Positions 20,006-31,344 of a stretch of 64,000 nt of DNA are shown piece by piece. Both the position numbers and the translations under genes were made by a program. The notes beneath the pieces were generated by a model. It did not search any database. It saw only the letters and a program-made list of their open reading frames with translations, and was not told the DNA's origin. The first letter of the stretch is position 1; each line of letters opens with the position of its first letter. Location of the stretch: assembly GCA_963575745.1 (NCBI GenBank), contig CAUYUJ010002692.1, positions 288,501 through 352,500 on the forward strand, in the 5' to 3' direction. This stretch comes from Prorocentrum cordatum (taxonomy: Eukaryota > Sar > Dinophyceae > Prorocentrales > Prorocentraceae).

Positions 20006-20875
20006 ATTTCGAAACGCACGCGAGCTTAAGATACAAAACAGTGCAACAGCCATTACGAGTCATCGAAACACCCCATCACCCCTCATCGAAACACCATCGT
20101 AGTTTGCACCGGCGTCCATCTTAAACTTCAACGCGGGAAACTATGTGCGATCTTTGTTTTCCCGAAGACGGCTGCACGACTACATGCGTCCCGTCGTTTC
20201 TGGATGGGCTGGTGGGGATACGCGAAGCGTCAATAATGTATTCACACAATCATATGTACAGCCAGCCTCACATTCGCATTCAAAAGAGCAGGCCAATCCG
20301 GCGGTGAGGAGGAATGCCCCAATGCCGAGGATGACGAGAAGGAGGAGGAGGAAGAGGAGGAGGAGGAGGAGGAGGAGGAGGAGGGAGGAGGAGGAGGAGG
20401 AGGAGAAGGAGGAGGAGGAGGAGAAGGAGGAGGAGGAGGAGGAGGGGGAGGGGAGGTGGAGAACGGCCCCTGTCCCAAGATTGTCCGCATCGCCATGTCA
20501 AGGCTCACTTGCGGCACGTATTGGCGACAACCCGAATGCCTAGAGCCACATCTTACATGGTGGGCCGCGTCGTAACCCGTCAGCCCAATCCCTCGCCCGC
20601 TCGCGCAACGTGCGCCCCCCCTCCGATTTCCGTTGAGAATTGGACAATTGGAGGGCGCGCGTAGGCGAGCGGGCGACGGGAGGGGGTGACAGGTTACAAC
20701 GCGCCCCGAGCCTCGCTCCAGGTCGTGGGTTTCTGCCAGGGCGGCCAACGACGCGGCCGAGGAAACTACTCATAACCCCGACCCACAGGGGGGGCGACAG
20801 CCATCATCTCTGACGTTTGATCGCTGGCTATGTCCTTCCCATTCTTGCTGTCGACGTTGCCTCCCGTCTACGACG
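20006..20875. other. No gene; (GGA)n at 20335-20455
   Basis: A GGAGGAGAA purine tract lies between two stretches with no recognisable exon. Confidence 0.6.
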
Positions 20876-21385
20876 AGCTCCTCCTCCTCCTCTTCCTCGT
20901 CCTCTTCCTCCTTCTCCTCCTCGGCGCCGGGGGCGCCGCCGGGGGCGCTGGCGGGGGCGGCCCGGGCGGCCCGGGGGCGGCGCCAGGGGCGTCGGCAGGA
21001 TGTTGAGACCGCTGCGCCCTGCCTCCTCGCCCTCATCTCCTTCTACATCCTCCTCATCCCCATCCCCCTCTCCTTCTCCTCCTCCTCCTCCTCCTCCTCC
21101 TCCTCGCTCCCCCTCCTATTCCTCATCCCTTTCCTCCCCCTCCTCCTCCTCTTCCTCGTCGTCCTCCTCATTGTCCTCCTCATGATCATCGTCCTCCATT
21201 TGCCTCCTCATCATTATCATCCTTCTCGTCCTCCTTGTCCTCGCCCTGATCACCCTCGTCATCCTCATCTTCATCCTTCTCCTCCTCCTCCTCCTCCTCC
21301 TCCTTCTCCTTGTCTCTTCCCCCCCTCGCCCCCCCCCTCCTCTTCCTCCTCGCCCCCCTCCTTCTCCTCGTCGCCCTTCCCCCCA
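20876..21385. repeat. TCC/CTCCTC-rich pyrimidine tract
   Basis: About 500 bases dominated by TCC, TCCTCAT and CCTCGTC words, interrupted by a GGGGGCG block near 20930-20990. Confidence 0.85.
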
Positions 21386-22013
21386 TCCTCCGCCCGGGCG
21401 GCGCGCGGAAGCCAGCTGGGATTGCAGTGGGAGGTCGGCCGCGAGGGACTTCCCACGAGAAGCTCGGCCTTGAACAAAAAACCTTTCGAAGACCAGGGCG
21501 CCCAGGGCACCCTCGAGGAGGGGGGGGGGGGGGTGCCGCCCTGAAACCTTTCGAAGCACCAGAAGCTCAGGGCATACTGGAGGGAAACGGGGCATTTCAT
21601 GGCCTGGGCCCCCAGTCCACACCCAGGCCTTGCCATCGCTCGCGGAGGGGGGGGGGGGGCAGGGGAGAGATGCGCCGCCAGCCAGCCAGTCCAGTCTTGG
21701 GCCCAGGATTGCCTGGCCAGGATCGGCGCGATTGGGCACCACGTCGACGACGTCGGCGACGAGGAGGAAGCGGAGAAGGAGAGGGAGCAGAGGAGGAGGT
21801 CTTTCAGACCTACTACGCTTGCTCCAGCGCAAGCCTCATAGCGCAGTCAGCTGCTCGACCCAGCGAGCTGCTGGATCTTCGTTCGCACGGCGCCCCGCGC
21901 TGCCGGACGCTGTCCTTCTCCCTCATCCTCCACATCTTCCTGATCACTCTCCTCACCGTCTCCGCCTCCCTATCCTCCTTCCTCCTCTTACTCCTTCCTC
22001 ATCCTCCTCGCGT
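21386..22013. other. No gene supported; short duplication
   Basis: AAACCTTTCGAAG occurs twice (about 21479 and 21543) beside two G runs (21521-21534 and 21645-21659). Pyrimidine runs continue to 22010. This would be the 3' flank of the methyltransferase gene. Confidence 0.5.
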
Positions 22014-22230
22014 TCACCCCTGCTGGGTGAACATGCCCGGCGGGGCCGGGAAATCCCGGCCTAAGCACTTGAGCATCTCGCTGAAGACGCGCACGAACAC
22101 TGTCACCGTGAACGCGTTGCCACGCATGAGCCTCATGTCGCGGTCCGTCACGCCGTCTGGGCGCTTGAGGCGCAACCGCGGCACCCCCTGGAGCCGGAAC
22201 ATCTCCGGGCCCAACAGCTCACGCCCACGG
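22014..22230 (-). CDS. C5-cytosine DNA methyltransferase, exon 3 (motifs IX-X, C terminus)
   Basis: After a minus-strand acceptor (CCTGCCCAG, ending 22231) the frame reads RGRELLGPEMFRLQGVP, the RExxxLQGfP segment that closes the target-recognition region. MRLMRGNAFTVTVFV follows, the GN(A/S) motif X that completes the SAM pocket. The phase fits exon 2: two bases there plus one here make a Gly codon, giving WLFG-RGRELL across the join. The frame stops at 22014-22016. A downstream donor (GGGTGAACG) overlapping the stop is possible, so this end is likely but not certain. Confidence 0.8.
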
Positions 22231-24168
22231 CTGGGCAGGGAGGCGGAAGCGAAAAACAGAATCACACCAGCCCTCTGGGCTTAAGAGAGGGGCTTGCCCC
22301 TCCCCTTTGCCCCCTCTCTATCTAAGGCCTGGACTGGAGGAGACGGCTCAATGATGGCTTCCAACGTGCTACGATAAGCTCCAAGACAGCTCCAAGTTCC
22401 AAAGGGCCACGGGACTCTTCGACGATTTACCAACCAGTACGCCAAACCAATCCACCACCGTGCCTGCGGCACGTTGAGGCGTGGAAGAATGCCAGCGGTT
22501 TCCTGGCAGGGTTCCTGTAGTCTTCTGAAGGGCCGCCCACTCGGCGTCCGGCGAGATGAGACTGCACCGCCCCGTACTCCCGGGGGGCACCTGGGCGGCC
22601 TCCCCGGGACTCCCCCAGTCTTCCACGACGGCTCAGGAAGCCCACCCAGGCCAACAAGATAGCCCAAGATGCATCCAAGACGGCCCAAGATGGCCTCCAG
22701 ACGGCCCAAGAGGCCTCCAAGACGCCCCGAGAAGCCCCCAAGAGCGCCTAAGATCCCCAAGATGCGCAAATCAGTGATGTCCCTGAGGCTTGTTTGCGAG
22801 ATTTCTGCATTCTCGACGTTTCGGCTTCCCGACGCTCCACGACGGCCCAAGAGGCCCCCAAGATCGCACCAAGACTCAGCCCAAGAGGCCCCTAAGAGGG
22901 CCCCAGGACGGCCTAAGAGCGCCCCAAGAGGCCCCCGAAGAGGGCTCCAACGCGGCCCAAGAGGCGCCCAGGACGGCTCCACGAGGGGGCCCGGACGAGG
23001 GGCCCGAACGGACATCTCGAGCCTTCGGCCGCAAGGGGTTCCCAGGAAACCCCAAGAGGCCCCCGAGAGAAGCAAGAGGCCCCCAAGAGGCCCCTGAGAA
23101 GCCTCAAGAGATCACCCAAGAGGCCGACAAGGGCGCCAGAGACGCTTACCACAGAGAACACCAGAGACGGTTGACACAGGAAGCGCCACGGCGCATAGTG
23201 CACTGATTTTCTATATTTATTTCAACGCGGGAAGGCGCGCCCCCTCCCCGCATTGAAAGTAACAATGCTTGTGCGGCATACCCCCAAGAGGCTCTCGAAA
23301 GACCTCGAGATTGTCTCCAACATGCCCCCGAGAGGCCGCCCACGATATCCCGGCGATCATTCGAGAGGCATATAGCTCACAACCCAGGCGCGGTGGCGGG
23401 ACTCGCCGCTGGCAGCTGGATCTCTATTTTCTTGCACCGTCTCGCATGTCCGCCTCCGATGGTATTCCAGGGGTCCAAGATGGCTCCGAGATGGCTCCAA
23501 GATGGCCCGGAAATCCCAAGGTCCAGGAGTCCAGGAGGGCCCCAAGAGCGCGGGCTGGCGGGGATCCGCGAAGCGTCTAGAATCAGACGAGTGGCACACT
23601 TTGTCGAAGCTTAGCGGACAAAAAAAAGCCACTCACGTTTCTGCCAGAAACGTGAGTGGCCTTTTTTGTCCGCAGCGCGTCTGGACCTTCAGACCGCGAC
23701 ACGCCTAGAAAGAAAATCCTCGTCCTGATCCTTATCCTCGCCCTCCCCGTCCTCGTACTCATCCTCGTCATTTTCCGTCTCGTCCACCTCTTGCTCGTCT
23801 TAGCCCCCCCGTCGTCTTGCTCGATCCTCATCCCCCTGCTCATCCCCATTCTCCTCGCCCCGTCATGAGGCGCCGGATGCCCCCGTTTGCAAGGGCAGGG
23901 GTGCCAGCGAAACCACCCCCCAAAGATTGCGGCCAGGGCGGTCGGGCATAGAAGGGCAACAACACAGGGGGAGGGATGGGGGGGGGGGGGAGAAGGAGGA
24001 GGAGACAGAAGAGGAGGTGGAGATGGAGGGAAAGCAGGAGGAAAAGGATGAGGATGAGGAGGGGGGGGGAAGAGAAAAAGGAGGCAAAGGAGGAGGGGGG
24101 GGGGAAGAGGAGGAGGAGGAGGAGGGGGGGGAGGAGGAGAACGACGACGATTGTTGCGCAGCCAGCGC
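22231..24168 (-). other. Methyltransferase intron 2 (GC-AG), repeat-filled
   Basis: The 5' boundary that keeps frame is GG|GCGCTG (GC donor) at 24168, and the 3' end is GCCCAG at 22231. GC donors are known in dinoflagellates. The intron holds CCAAGA-type repeats (22660-23110), a near-perfect hairpin (23614-23673), a TCC/CTCATCC tract (23710-23870) and GGA/G runs (23975-24140). The last is the polypurine complement of a pyrimidine tract as read in the gene. No other gene is seen inside. Confidence 0.65.
23614..23673. other. Near-perfect 60-base hairpin inside the methyltransferase intron
   Basis: Left arm GCGGACA7-8GCCACTCACGTTTCTG (23614-23643), right arm its complement (23645-23673), with a one-base loop. 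The only differences are in the A/T run (8 A against 6 T) and a G. On both strands the stem carries a T run, so it could act as a bidirectional terminator, a small-RNA precursor or a MITE relic. Confidence 0.85.
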
Positions 24169-24923
24169 CCGAAAAGCCAGAAGCCGCTGCCGCCGGCGCG
24201 GTGCCTCGTCAGGCAGGGCGCGTAGTCCTTGGTGATCTGGGCACCGTGGGACTTGCTGGAAGCCAAATCGGCGACCCACTGCTCGGTCTTCAAGCCAATC
24301 TTGCCGCCGTTATCCTTGATCGTTTCCAGGGCCCCCAGGTAGTTCCGCAGCTCAGTCATAGAAGTGGGCAAGGTCGGTCCCTTCGCCAACTTCTTGTCGT
24401 ACGGGAGAAGCAAGGACTCCAGGGGGGCAGGCTGCACTGGCTGAGGCCACGTGAACTCGGCGAGCTTGATATCGTTGCGAAGGCCAACTATCAACACCCG
24501 CTTGCGGCTTTGAGGAAGCCCACCAATCTCCCTCGTATTAACAATGCGCCACTTCACGTCATACAGCTGCTTATTTGATGAGCCTGGCATCTTGATCTCG
24601 CTGAGGTCCTTCAGGCTTTTGTCGGAATACTTGCGATGATTGTGCACCAGCCCAGATACGTTCTCTAGGACGAACCCCAGAAGATGCTTCTCCTTGATGT
24701 AACCTGTCACTTGATCAACAACTTGCTTCCCTCGACTGTCTCGCTGCCCTCCGTTCGACCCCATGTTGCTGTAGGGCTGGCATGGAAAGCCGGCTGTGTA
24801 TATCGTCACCGACGGGGCCGCTGAATTGTCACGATCACAGATGTCTTTGTGCAGCATGCCAATGTCGGCGTTGTGCGCACCAATGTCAGCTTCCATCTTG
24901 AGCTTGAAATTTGCCAGGAGGAC
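24169..24923 (-). CDS. C5-cytosine DNA methyltransferase, exon 2 (motifs II-VIII)
   Basis: This is the catalytic exon, 755 bases, open throughout. It starts after the acceptor TGTGCGCAG with VLLANFKLKMEADIG. Family motifs follow in order: TIYTAGFPCQPYSNMG (motif IV, catalytic Cys of PCQ, near 24790), GFVLENVSGLVHNH (motif VI, ENV, near 24660), IGGLPQSRKRVLIVGL (motif VIII, Q-x-R-x-R, near 24500) and YAPCLTRHRAGG (start of motif IX, near 24195). The enzyme methylates C5 of cytosine in DNA with SAM; target specificity cannot be read from this. All key residues are present. DNMT genes are known both in dinoflagellate hosts and as cargo of retrotransposons; the introns argue against a fresh retrocopy. 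Confidence 0.92.
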
Positions 24924-25911
24924 CTGCGCACAGAAAACATCACGCAGGTATCTCACAACAAATTACCCCAGTGCGACCCTACCTAGAAGTTGGAGCCCCT
25001 AGGAAAGCAGCAATAGTTGCTATGCTATGCCATGTTATGCTGCGCTGTGCTATTCTATGCTATGCTGCGCTGTGCTATGCTAAGCTATGCTATGCTATGC
25101 TATGTCAGCATGCGCTGTGTTATGCTAAGCTATGTTACGCCGTGCTATGCTAAGCTGCGCTATGCTGTGCTATGATATGCTATGCTATGATATGGTATGG
25201 CATACTATGCTATGACATGATATGATGCGCTATGCTCTGCTAGGCTATGATATGATATGCTGTGCTGTGCTATGATGTGCTGTGCTGCGCTATGCTATGC
25301 TATGCTATGCTATGCTATGCTCTGCTGCGCTATGCTATGCTATGCTATGCTGGGCTATGTTATGAGATGCTGCGATGCGATATGCTATGCTACGCTATGA
25401 TATGCTGTGCTCTGCTATGCTAAAGCTCAGCTCATATACTATGCAAGTAAGCTAAGCTAAGATAAACCTGAGCTAAGATTAAGCTAAGCTAAGCTAAGAT
25501 GAACTAGCCTAGCTAAGATGAGATAAGCAACGCTAAGCGAAGGGGGCGTAACTGGGGGAACCGCGGGGCGGATGCCTGGGGAACCGCCCGGGGCGTTATC
25601 CACTGGCCGGCCCTTTAGGCACAGAGGGCAAGAATCCTTCTAGCCAGAGCCTAGGCAGGGAAAAAACGAAACGGAATGCGAAGGGGCCGAGGAGAGCAGA
25701 GGAGGGCATTACCGGAGGGCGGGAAGGGGAACGACGGGGAGGAGGAAGAAGGGTGGCAGAAGCAGGCGAAGCCCTCGTTGCATGCCCTGTCAATGTGTTT
25801 CTCATCACGGGCCCCCATCTGTCTCCTTCCTCCGTCGTCGCTATGTATTCTCCTCTCCTACTCTCGATCCATCCCTGGTTGACCCCGAGGGCCCATTGTC
25901 CCGAGTCTCAC
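24924..25911 (-). other. Methyltransferase intron 1 (GT-AG), with a pentanucleotide array
   Basis: Donor AAG|GTGAGACT at 25911 and acceptor at 24924. Both flanking exons are in phase 0. Over half of the 988 bases is the TATGC array described separately. Confidence 0.75.
25014..25545. repeat. (TATGC)n pentanucleotide array grading into (TAAGC)n
   Basis: TATGC units with TGTGC, TGCGC and TATGA variants to about 25430, then TAAGC/TAAGA units. It lies inside methyltransferase intron 1. Confidence 0.92.
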
Positions 25912-26037
25912 CTTCTGCACCTTCGGGTCTTTGTCGCTCGCGAAGCGCTCCTGGGAGGGGACCTTCAGAATCTCGAAAGCCATCGCCATAGAGTTGCAAC
26001 CGGAACAATCAGACCCAATCGTAATCGGAGCATTGAG
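25912..26037 (-). CDS. C5-cytosine DNA methyltransferase, exon 1 of those visible (motifs I-II)
   Basis: Not an obvious ORF, but on the minus strand 42 codons lie between an acceptor (CGCCCTAG, ending 26038) and a strong donor (GTGAGACT at 25911). They read APITIGSDCSGCNSMAMAFE (SAM-binding motif I region) then QERFASDKDPKVQK (motif II, acidic residue binding SAM ribose), in phase with exon 2. C5 methyltransferases need exactly these motifs upstream of PCQ, which supports the model. Earlier exons, including any N-terminal domains and the start codon, are not recognised. Confidence 0.82.
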
Positions 26038-27510
26038 CTAGGGCGTTCAATGGAAAAAACCCTGTCAGTTCAAACCCCCTGCCCAGATTGCGCTCGCCAG
26101 ATGCGCGAGCGCATCCTGGGCTGGAGCATTTGAACAGACAAAGGTTCGGGGGGTATCTACATCGTGGGTCCTGGGAACCCCACGGGGCGAAATGAACGGG
26201 ACATTCCGCACTGGCAGCTCTGTCTGCCTGTGCCGTTTCTCGGGTGGAAGCGACGTGGCCCGCGAAGGGCGCTTCCGGACCCGCCGGGCGGGCTGCCGCC
26301 CAGAGCACGGGCCCATCCCTTTTCCCCGCGGGTCGGCCGCGGCAGGGAGCTCTTGCAGCACGAAAGGCTGCAACCAAGCAAAGGAGGGATGGGGCGGGGA
26401 GGGGTGGAACGGAAAACGGGTTGGAAACGAGAGGGCACGAGTAGGGGGTGGGGGGGGTGGGCAAGGGGGATCGCAGGCAGGAAACAGCATCGGCATCCAC
26501 TGGGACAACAACACGTAGGCGCCTCCGCCCAGAGCGCGCGAAGGAGAGGGAGGTTATGTAGAGAAGAGGAGGAATGGAGGAGGCGGAGGACGTCAGACAA
26601 TGTAGAGGTCACGTAGGGAAGAGGAGGAATGCAGGAGATGGAGGAGGAGCGCAGGAGGTGGGAGGTCGCATGTGCGGATGAAGAGAAATGCAGGAGGTGG
26701 AGGATGTTGGAGGTCATGTAGGGAAGAGGAGGAATGCAGGAACTAGGTAAGGGGGGCAGGAGGTGGAGGAGGATGACAGAGATGGCGCCGGGCCCCTCCC
26801 GGGGGAACAATGCTCTTTCATCATTACTCTGTGTGCCCGATCGCTGCTTGGTAGAGCGTTCTGAGGCGCCAGACCTACTTGCTCGCACGAGCGTCGGAAC
26901 AGGGGGGCGGAGGAGGAGAGGGGCGAGGCGAAGATAGAGTGCGGAGACTGAACCATGAAGGAAAGGAACCTGATGATGCTAGGAAGATAATCGGAAGGAG
27001 GAGGAGCAGGATGATAAATAATAGGAGGAGGAGGGGACAGAGGAGGAGGAGGAGGAAGAAGGAGAAGGAGAGGGACAAGCACGAACACTGATGAAGCGCA
27101 GGAGCAGCTTGGAGGAGGAACAGGAGGAGGACGATGAAGGGAGGGCCCCGAAAGACTCATCCAGGGACGAGGCAGGAGGAGGAGGAGGAGGAGGAATAGG
27201 AGGAGGAGAAGGCTGAGCACGACGAGGAAGGACGAAGTGCCACGAGCAGCTTGAAGGAGGAGGGGGAGGAGGAGAAAGAGGAGGAGGAGGAGGATGGAGC
27301 CCCAACGACTCACCCAAGGACGAGGGAAGAGGAGGTAGAGGAGAGGGGGGAGGAGGGGGAGGACAAGGGAGAGGCGGAGGAGAAGGGGGGGGAAGTGGAG
27401 GCAGGGGAGGAGGAGAAACGGAAAAGATGTGATCAGGACCCGACCTGGCCCCGCGCGCCATTGGAAGGCTCGGTCGGCCCGCGAGCTCTTACGAGGGGCT
27501 AGATTCATCT
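26038..27510. repeat. Upstream of the methyltransferase: purine-rich tandem repeats, no exon found
   Basis: 26551-26745 holds about four 60-70-base units (TAGGGAAGAGGAGGAATG core). 27025-27430 is GGA-rich and includes a duplicated segment of about 150 bases (GCAGCTTG(G/A)AGGAGGA and GACTCA(T/C)CCA(G/A)GGACGAGG, first near 27110-27165, again near 27247-27322). Any 5' exons of the methyltransferase should lie here or beyond, but I cannot identify them. Confidence 0.6.
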
Positions 27511-27824
27511 ATGGATGTGAGTGGGTTACGTATGTTCTGAAATCTAACTTATCCCCCTTGATCGGAAGTGAAGGGGTGAGATCGAAGTGGAACGGAGCCC
27601 CCCTACCTGTGAATCGATTTCGGTTTCGTGTTCGTTCGTGCCGTGCGTGCGGGCGAGGCGAAATTGCGCGGGCGGGCGAGAGAAAGTCTCTTGTGGTTGA
27701 GGCGCGGCCGGACCAAATGTTTGGCGGCCTTGCGTCTGGGGCCGGGCGGTGCCCCGCCGGTGCCCCGCCGGTGCCCCCGGCGAACGGCGCCGCGCGGTGT
27801 CCCGCTGGTGCCCCGACGGTGTCC
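27511..27824. other. No gene; short 15-bp tandem
   Basis: GGTGCCCCGCCGGTG-type units at 27745-27818 precede the GAT array. Nothing else is recognised. Confidence 0.55.
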
Positions 27825-28925
27825 CGATGATGATGATGATGACGATGATGATGATGATGATGGTGATCATGAGGATGATGATGAGGATGATGATGATGGT
27901 GGTGGTGCTGATGATGAGGATCATGATGATGATGATGATAATGGTGGTGATGATGACGTTGTTGATTATGATTATAATGGTGATAATGACACGATGATGA
28001 AGATGATGACGATGGTTGTGATGATGATGACGATGATGATGATGGTGATGATGGTGATAATGGTGATGATGGTGATGACGGTGATGATGATAAGGATGAT
28101 AAGGAGATGGTGATGATGGAAATGATGATGATGATGATGATGTTGATGGTGGTGATGATTACGTCGATTGTAAGATCGATTGTGATATCGATAGTGAGAC
28201 CGATGGTGAAATATGATGATCATGAGGATGATGATGATGGTGGTGGTGGTGATGGTGATGATGATGGTGATGATGATGACGATGATGATGATGAGGATGA
28301 TGATGATGCGGATGATGATGATGGTGGTGGTGCTGATAACGAGGATGATGGCGATGATGAGGATGATGATGAGGACGATGATGATGATGATGGTGGTGGT
28401 GATGTTGATGTTGTTGACGATGATTATGATGATGAGGAAGATAATGATGATGATATTGATGATGGTGGTGGTGATGATGATGACAACGGTCACGATGGTA
28501 ATTGTGGTGATGATGGTGATGATGGTGATGATGATGGTGATCATGGTGGTGATGGTGATCATTGTGATGATGATGATGATGGTGATGATGGTGATGATGA
28601 AAGGGATTATGATGAGGATGATGGTGATGATGATGACGTCGATTGTGAGATCGGTTGTGGTGTCGATAGTGAGATCGACGTGAGAGATGATGATGATAAT
28701 GAGGATGCTGATGATGGTGATGATGGTGATGATGATGCTGATGACGAAGATGAAGAGGTTGACGATTGTGATGGTGATGCTGATGATAGTGAGGATGATG
28801 ATGAGGATGAAGATGATGGTGGTGATGCTGATGATGGTGATGATGATGATGGTGAAGATGGTGAGGATGGGGATGATGATGGTGGTGAATGTGGTAATGA
28901 TGATGTTGATGATGATGACGCCGAT
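27825..28925. repeat. (GAT)n microsatellite, about 1.1 kb
   Basis: GATGATGATGGTGATG-type trinucleotides with GGT, GAC and GAG variants. Frames translate to poly-Asp, poly-Met or poly-His and are not genes. Three short inserts of the GATCGATAGTGAG type (28165-28205, 28640-28680, 28920 onward) show the origin of the next array. Confidence 0.95.
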
Positions 28926-29290
28926 TGTGAGATCGATTGTGATATCGATAGTGAGATCGATAGTGAGACCACATGTGAGGTCGATTGTGAGATCGATCGT
29001 CAGATCGATTGTGAGATCGATCGTCAGATCGAGTGTCAGCTTGGTCGAATGAGATCGATAGTGGTATCGGTAGTGAGATCGATCGTCAGACCGAGTGTGA
29101 GATCGATTGTGAGATCGATTCTGAGAACGATAGCGTGATCGATAGTGAGACCGAATGTGAGATCGATTATGAGATCGATAGTGAGATCAATGGTGATATC
29201 GATAGTCAGATCGATTGTGAGATCGATCGAATGAGATCGATAATGATATCGATAGTGAGATCGATAGTGGCATCGATCGAGTGCGACGTT
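28920..29290. repeat. 12-bp array GAGATCGAT(T/A)GT
   Basis: About 30 copies of GATCGATAGTGA / GATCGATTGTGA. Each unit carries GATC and often the ClaI word ATCGAT, so GATC occurs about every 12 bases over 370 bases. Confidence 0.93.
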
Positions 29291-29412
29291 GGTTCCCCCC
29301 CCCTCACCTCCTTATCACCCGAAGGTTGGTCGCATAGGTATTGTTGCCACCTCTGGCTCAAGCGAGGGGCCGACCTAGCCGCAGGTCGAGCAAGACGACC
29401 TCGATATACCTC

Positions 29413-31270
29413 TCACTGATCCTGCGAGTCGGCAGGCTCCTCCTCCGCCTCCGCCACCGCACCCTCCTCGCCGCCGGCGCCCGTCAGCGCCTCGACCTTC
29501 TTGAGAATCTCGCTGCGGCTGCCAGCCTGCCCCTTCGCCTTGCACTTCGCCTTGGCCTTCGGGGACGGGTTGCCGTCGCCCTCGTCGCCGGCCTCCTCCT
29601 CCTCCTCAGCGCCGTCACCCTCATCCGTGCCCCCGGTGGTGCCCTTCTTGGTCCTCTTGCGCTTCTTCTTGATGCGCTTGGCCTTCGGTTGGTCGTCATC
29701 GGCAGGGGTCACCAGCAACTCGATCAAGTCGTCATCCTTCAACTAGTCCTACTCGTTGCACATCGCCTGCCAGAGAAGGAGCTCGAGCTTGGCAATGAAC
29801 GCTGTGCGATGCTCGTTCGAGAGGCAGATCCCATAGTAGGGCTGGCGGTGCCTGATAAATATCAAAGCGAAGTCTGGGCTGCCAGCAGTGAGGTCGTGGA
29901 TGGCCTGAAGGTAGTAGCTGTGGTGGAACTCTTCCAGGGGCGGTATTGGCCATTCGCGGTAGAAAACAGGCTCCTCCTTGTTGGGGACCTTCGCCTCGGA
30001 CAGCTTCTCGAGCTCGGCGGGCGGCGCGCCGGGGATTGGGCCGCCGACGAGTACTTTCCCACCAGTTTTTCCCATGGTATCCTTCTTGATCTTCGGATCC
30101 CCCTTCCACGCGCACTTGTCGTCCAGGCTGGGGAGGGCGACCATCCCGATCACGTTGCCCTTGTTGGACCCGCTGAAATTCGTTTCCTGTCCGGATACTG
30201 GATCGGGTTCCTGGAGACGACGTGCACCTTCTCTGCTTGGTTCAGCGGGATGAAGCCCTTGAGCTTCTGCAGGCGGTTCTCCAAAGATTCCTGATCATAC
30301 CAAATACTGAGCCCCCTGCAGGTCTTCTCGCTCGCACTCAGGCCTGCCAACAACTTCGCCTTGTTTCCCGATTTGCCCGCGTCGGCTAGGAACCATATCT
30401 CCTCAGGGTTCATGTTCTGCTCGTCATTGCCAGCGCGCAGCTTCAACTTAATCATGCGTTTGCAGTGCTCTCCATCATCGCGAAGAGGGGGGCGCCGAAT
30501 GTGTGGCTGAGCGCTAGCTTCTCCAGCCACCTTGCAGTCGTAGCGCACTGCCACAAAGCCGTTCAAGTCATCCTTGCACAATTTACCGACGCCTGATTCC
30601 TGCATCGCTTTGAAAATGGCATCGCCTGTATCCGACTCCACAGACAAAGTGACGCACGTGTTGATGAGGCGCTTGATATTCGTCTTGGTGGTGTTGATCT
30701 TGTCCAAAGCGCCCTCGCCCTCAGCATGGTGCTTCGCAAGCTGGACGACCTCAGGAGCGGTGTCGAGGACGGCAGCCGGATTCACCGCGATACTTTCGTC
30801 GTCATCACCAGGGGGGGGGGCTTGGACACTCATGGCGCCGCCAGTCGCAGTCTCCACCGCCGTCATGCTCTCCGTCTCCTCCGTGGCAATGGATTGGATC
30901 GCTTCCAATTCATCATGCAAAGTATCTTGCCCCAACAGCGAGGCGAAGTCGCGCTTGTTGATCAGCCCCTGCTTGATGGCAGTATCACGTTGGTAAGAGA
31001 AAACCGCCGTCTCGACGAAGGTCAGGAATGCCTCGGCGCTCCTTGGCCAGCCTGCTTTCAATGAGAGATTCGGGGCAGGCATGCTGGAGCTATACATGCA
31101 CCCGCACATATTGCGGAACTTCTCGATCGACGAGGTGATCTCACGCAGCTGGTCATTGACCTTGCCAGGCCACTTGAAAACGCTGAGCGCGTGGTTGACG
31201 AGGTGGTTGAGAAGCCCCTTCTTGTAGACGAACAGGTCCAACACGCCTTTGCCGTTCTGTCCGCGAAGTC
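29413..31270 (-). pseudogene. Multi-exon gene of unknown function, 3' part (exon with three frame breaks)
   Basis: After an acceptor near 31271 (polyC-CAG) the frame reads QNGKGVLDLFVYKKGLLNHL and continues for about 360 residues to NPIQYPD near 30195. A one-base shift leads to NFSGSNKGNVIGMVALPSLD and DFALIFIRHRQPYYGICLSN. In-frame TAG codons at 29749-29751 and 29743-29745 are followed in the same frame by LKDDDLIELLVTPADDD and a Lys-rich tail (KRIKKKRKRTKKG), ending at TGA 29413-29415. The basic tail could be a nuclear signal. I do not recognise the family and give no function. The three breaks suggest a pseudogene. Confidence 0.6.
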
Positions 31271-31344
31271 GTCCTGGGGGGGGATTGGAACAGCTTGGGC
31301 CGGGGAGAGTTGAGCAGCGATTACGAGAGGTACTCCAAATTAGC

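Noticed and set aside
22014-26037. Bacterial restriction-modification methyltransferase or contamination
   Set aside because: Coding sequence is split by introns with eukaryotic splice signals and repeat content shared with the rest of the window.
27825-29140. Asp-, Met- and His-rich proteins from the GAT region
   Set aside because: Pure translation of a trinucleotide array in each frame; no start context, domain or splice structure.
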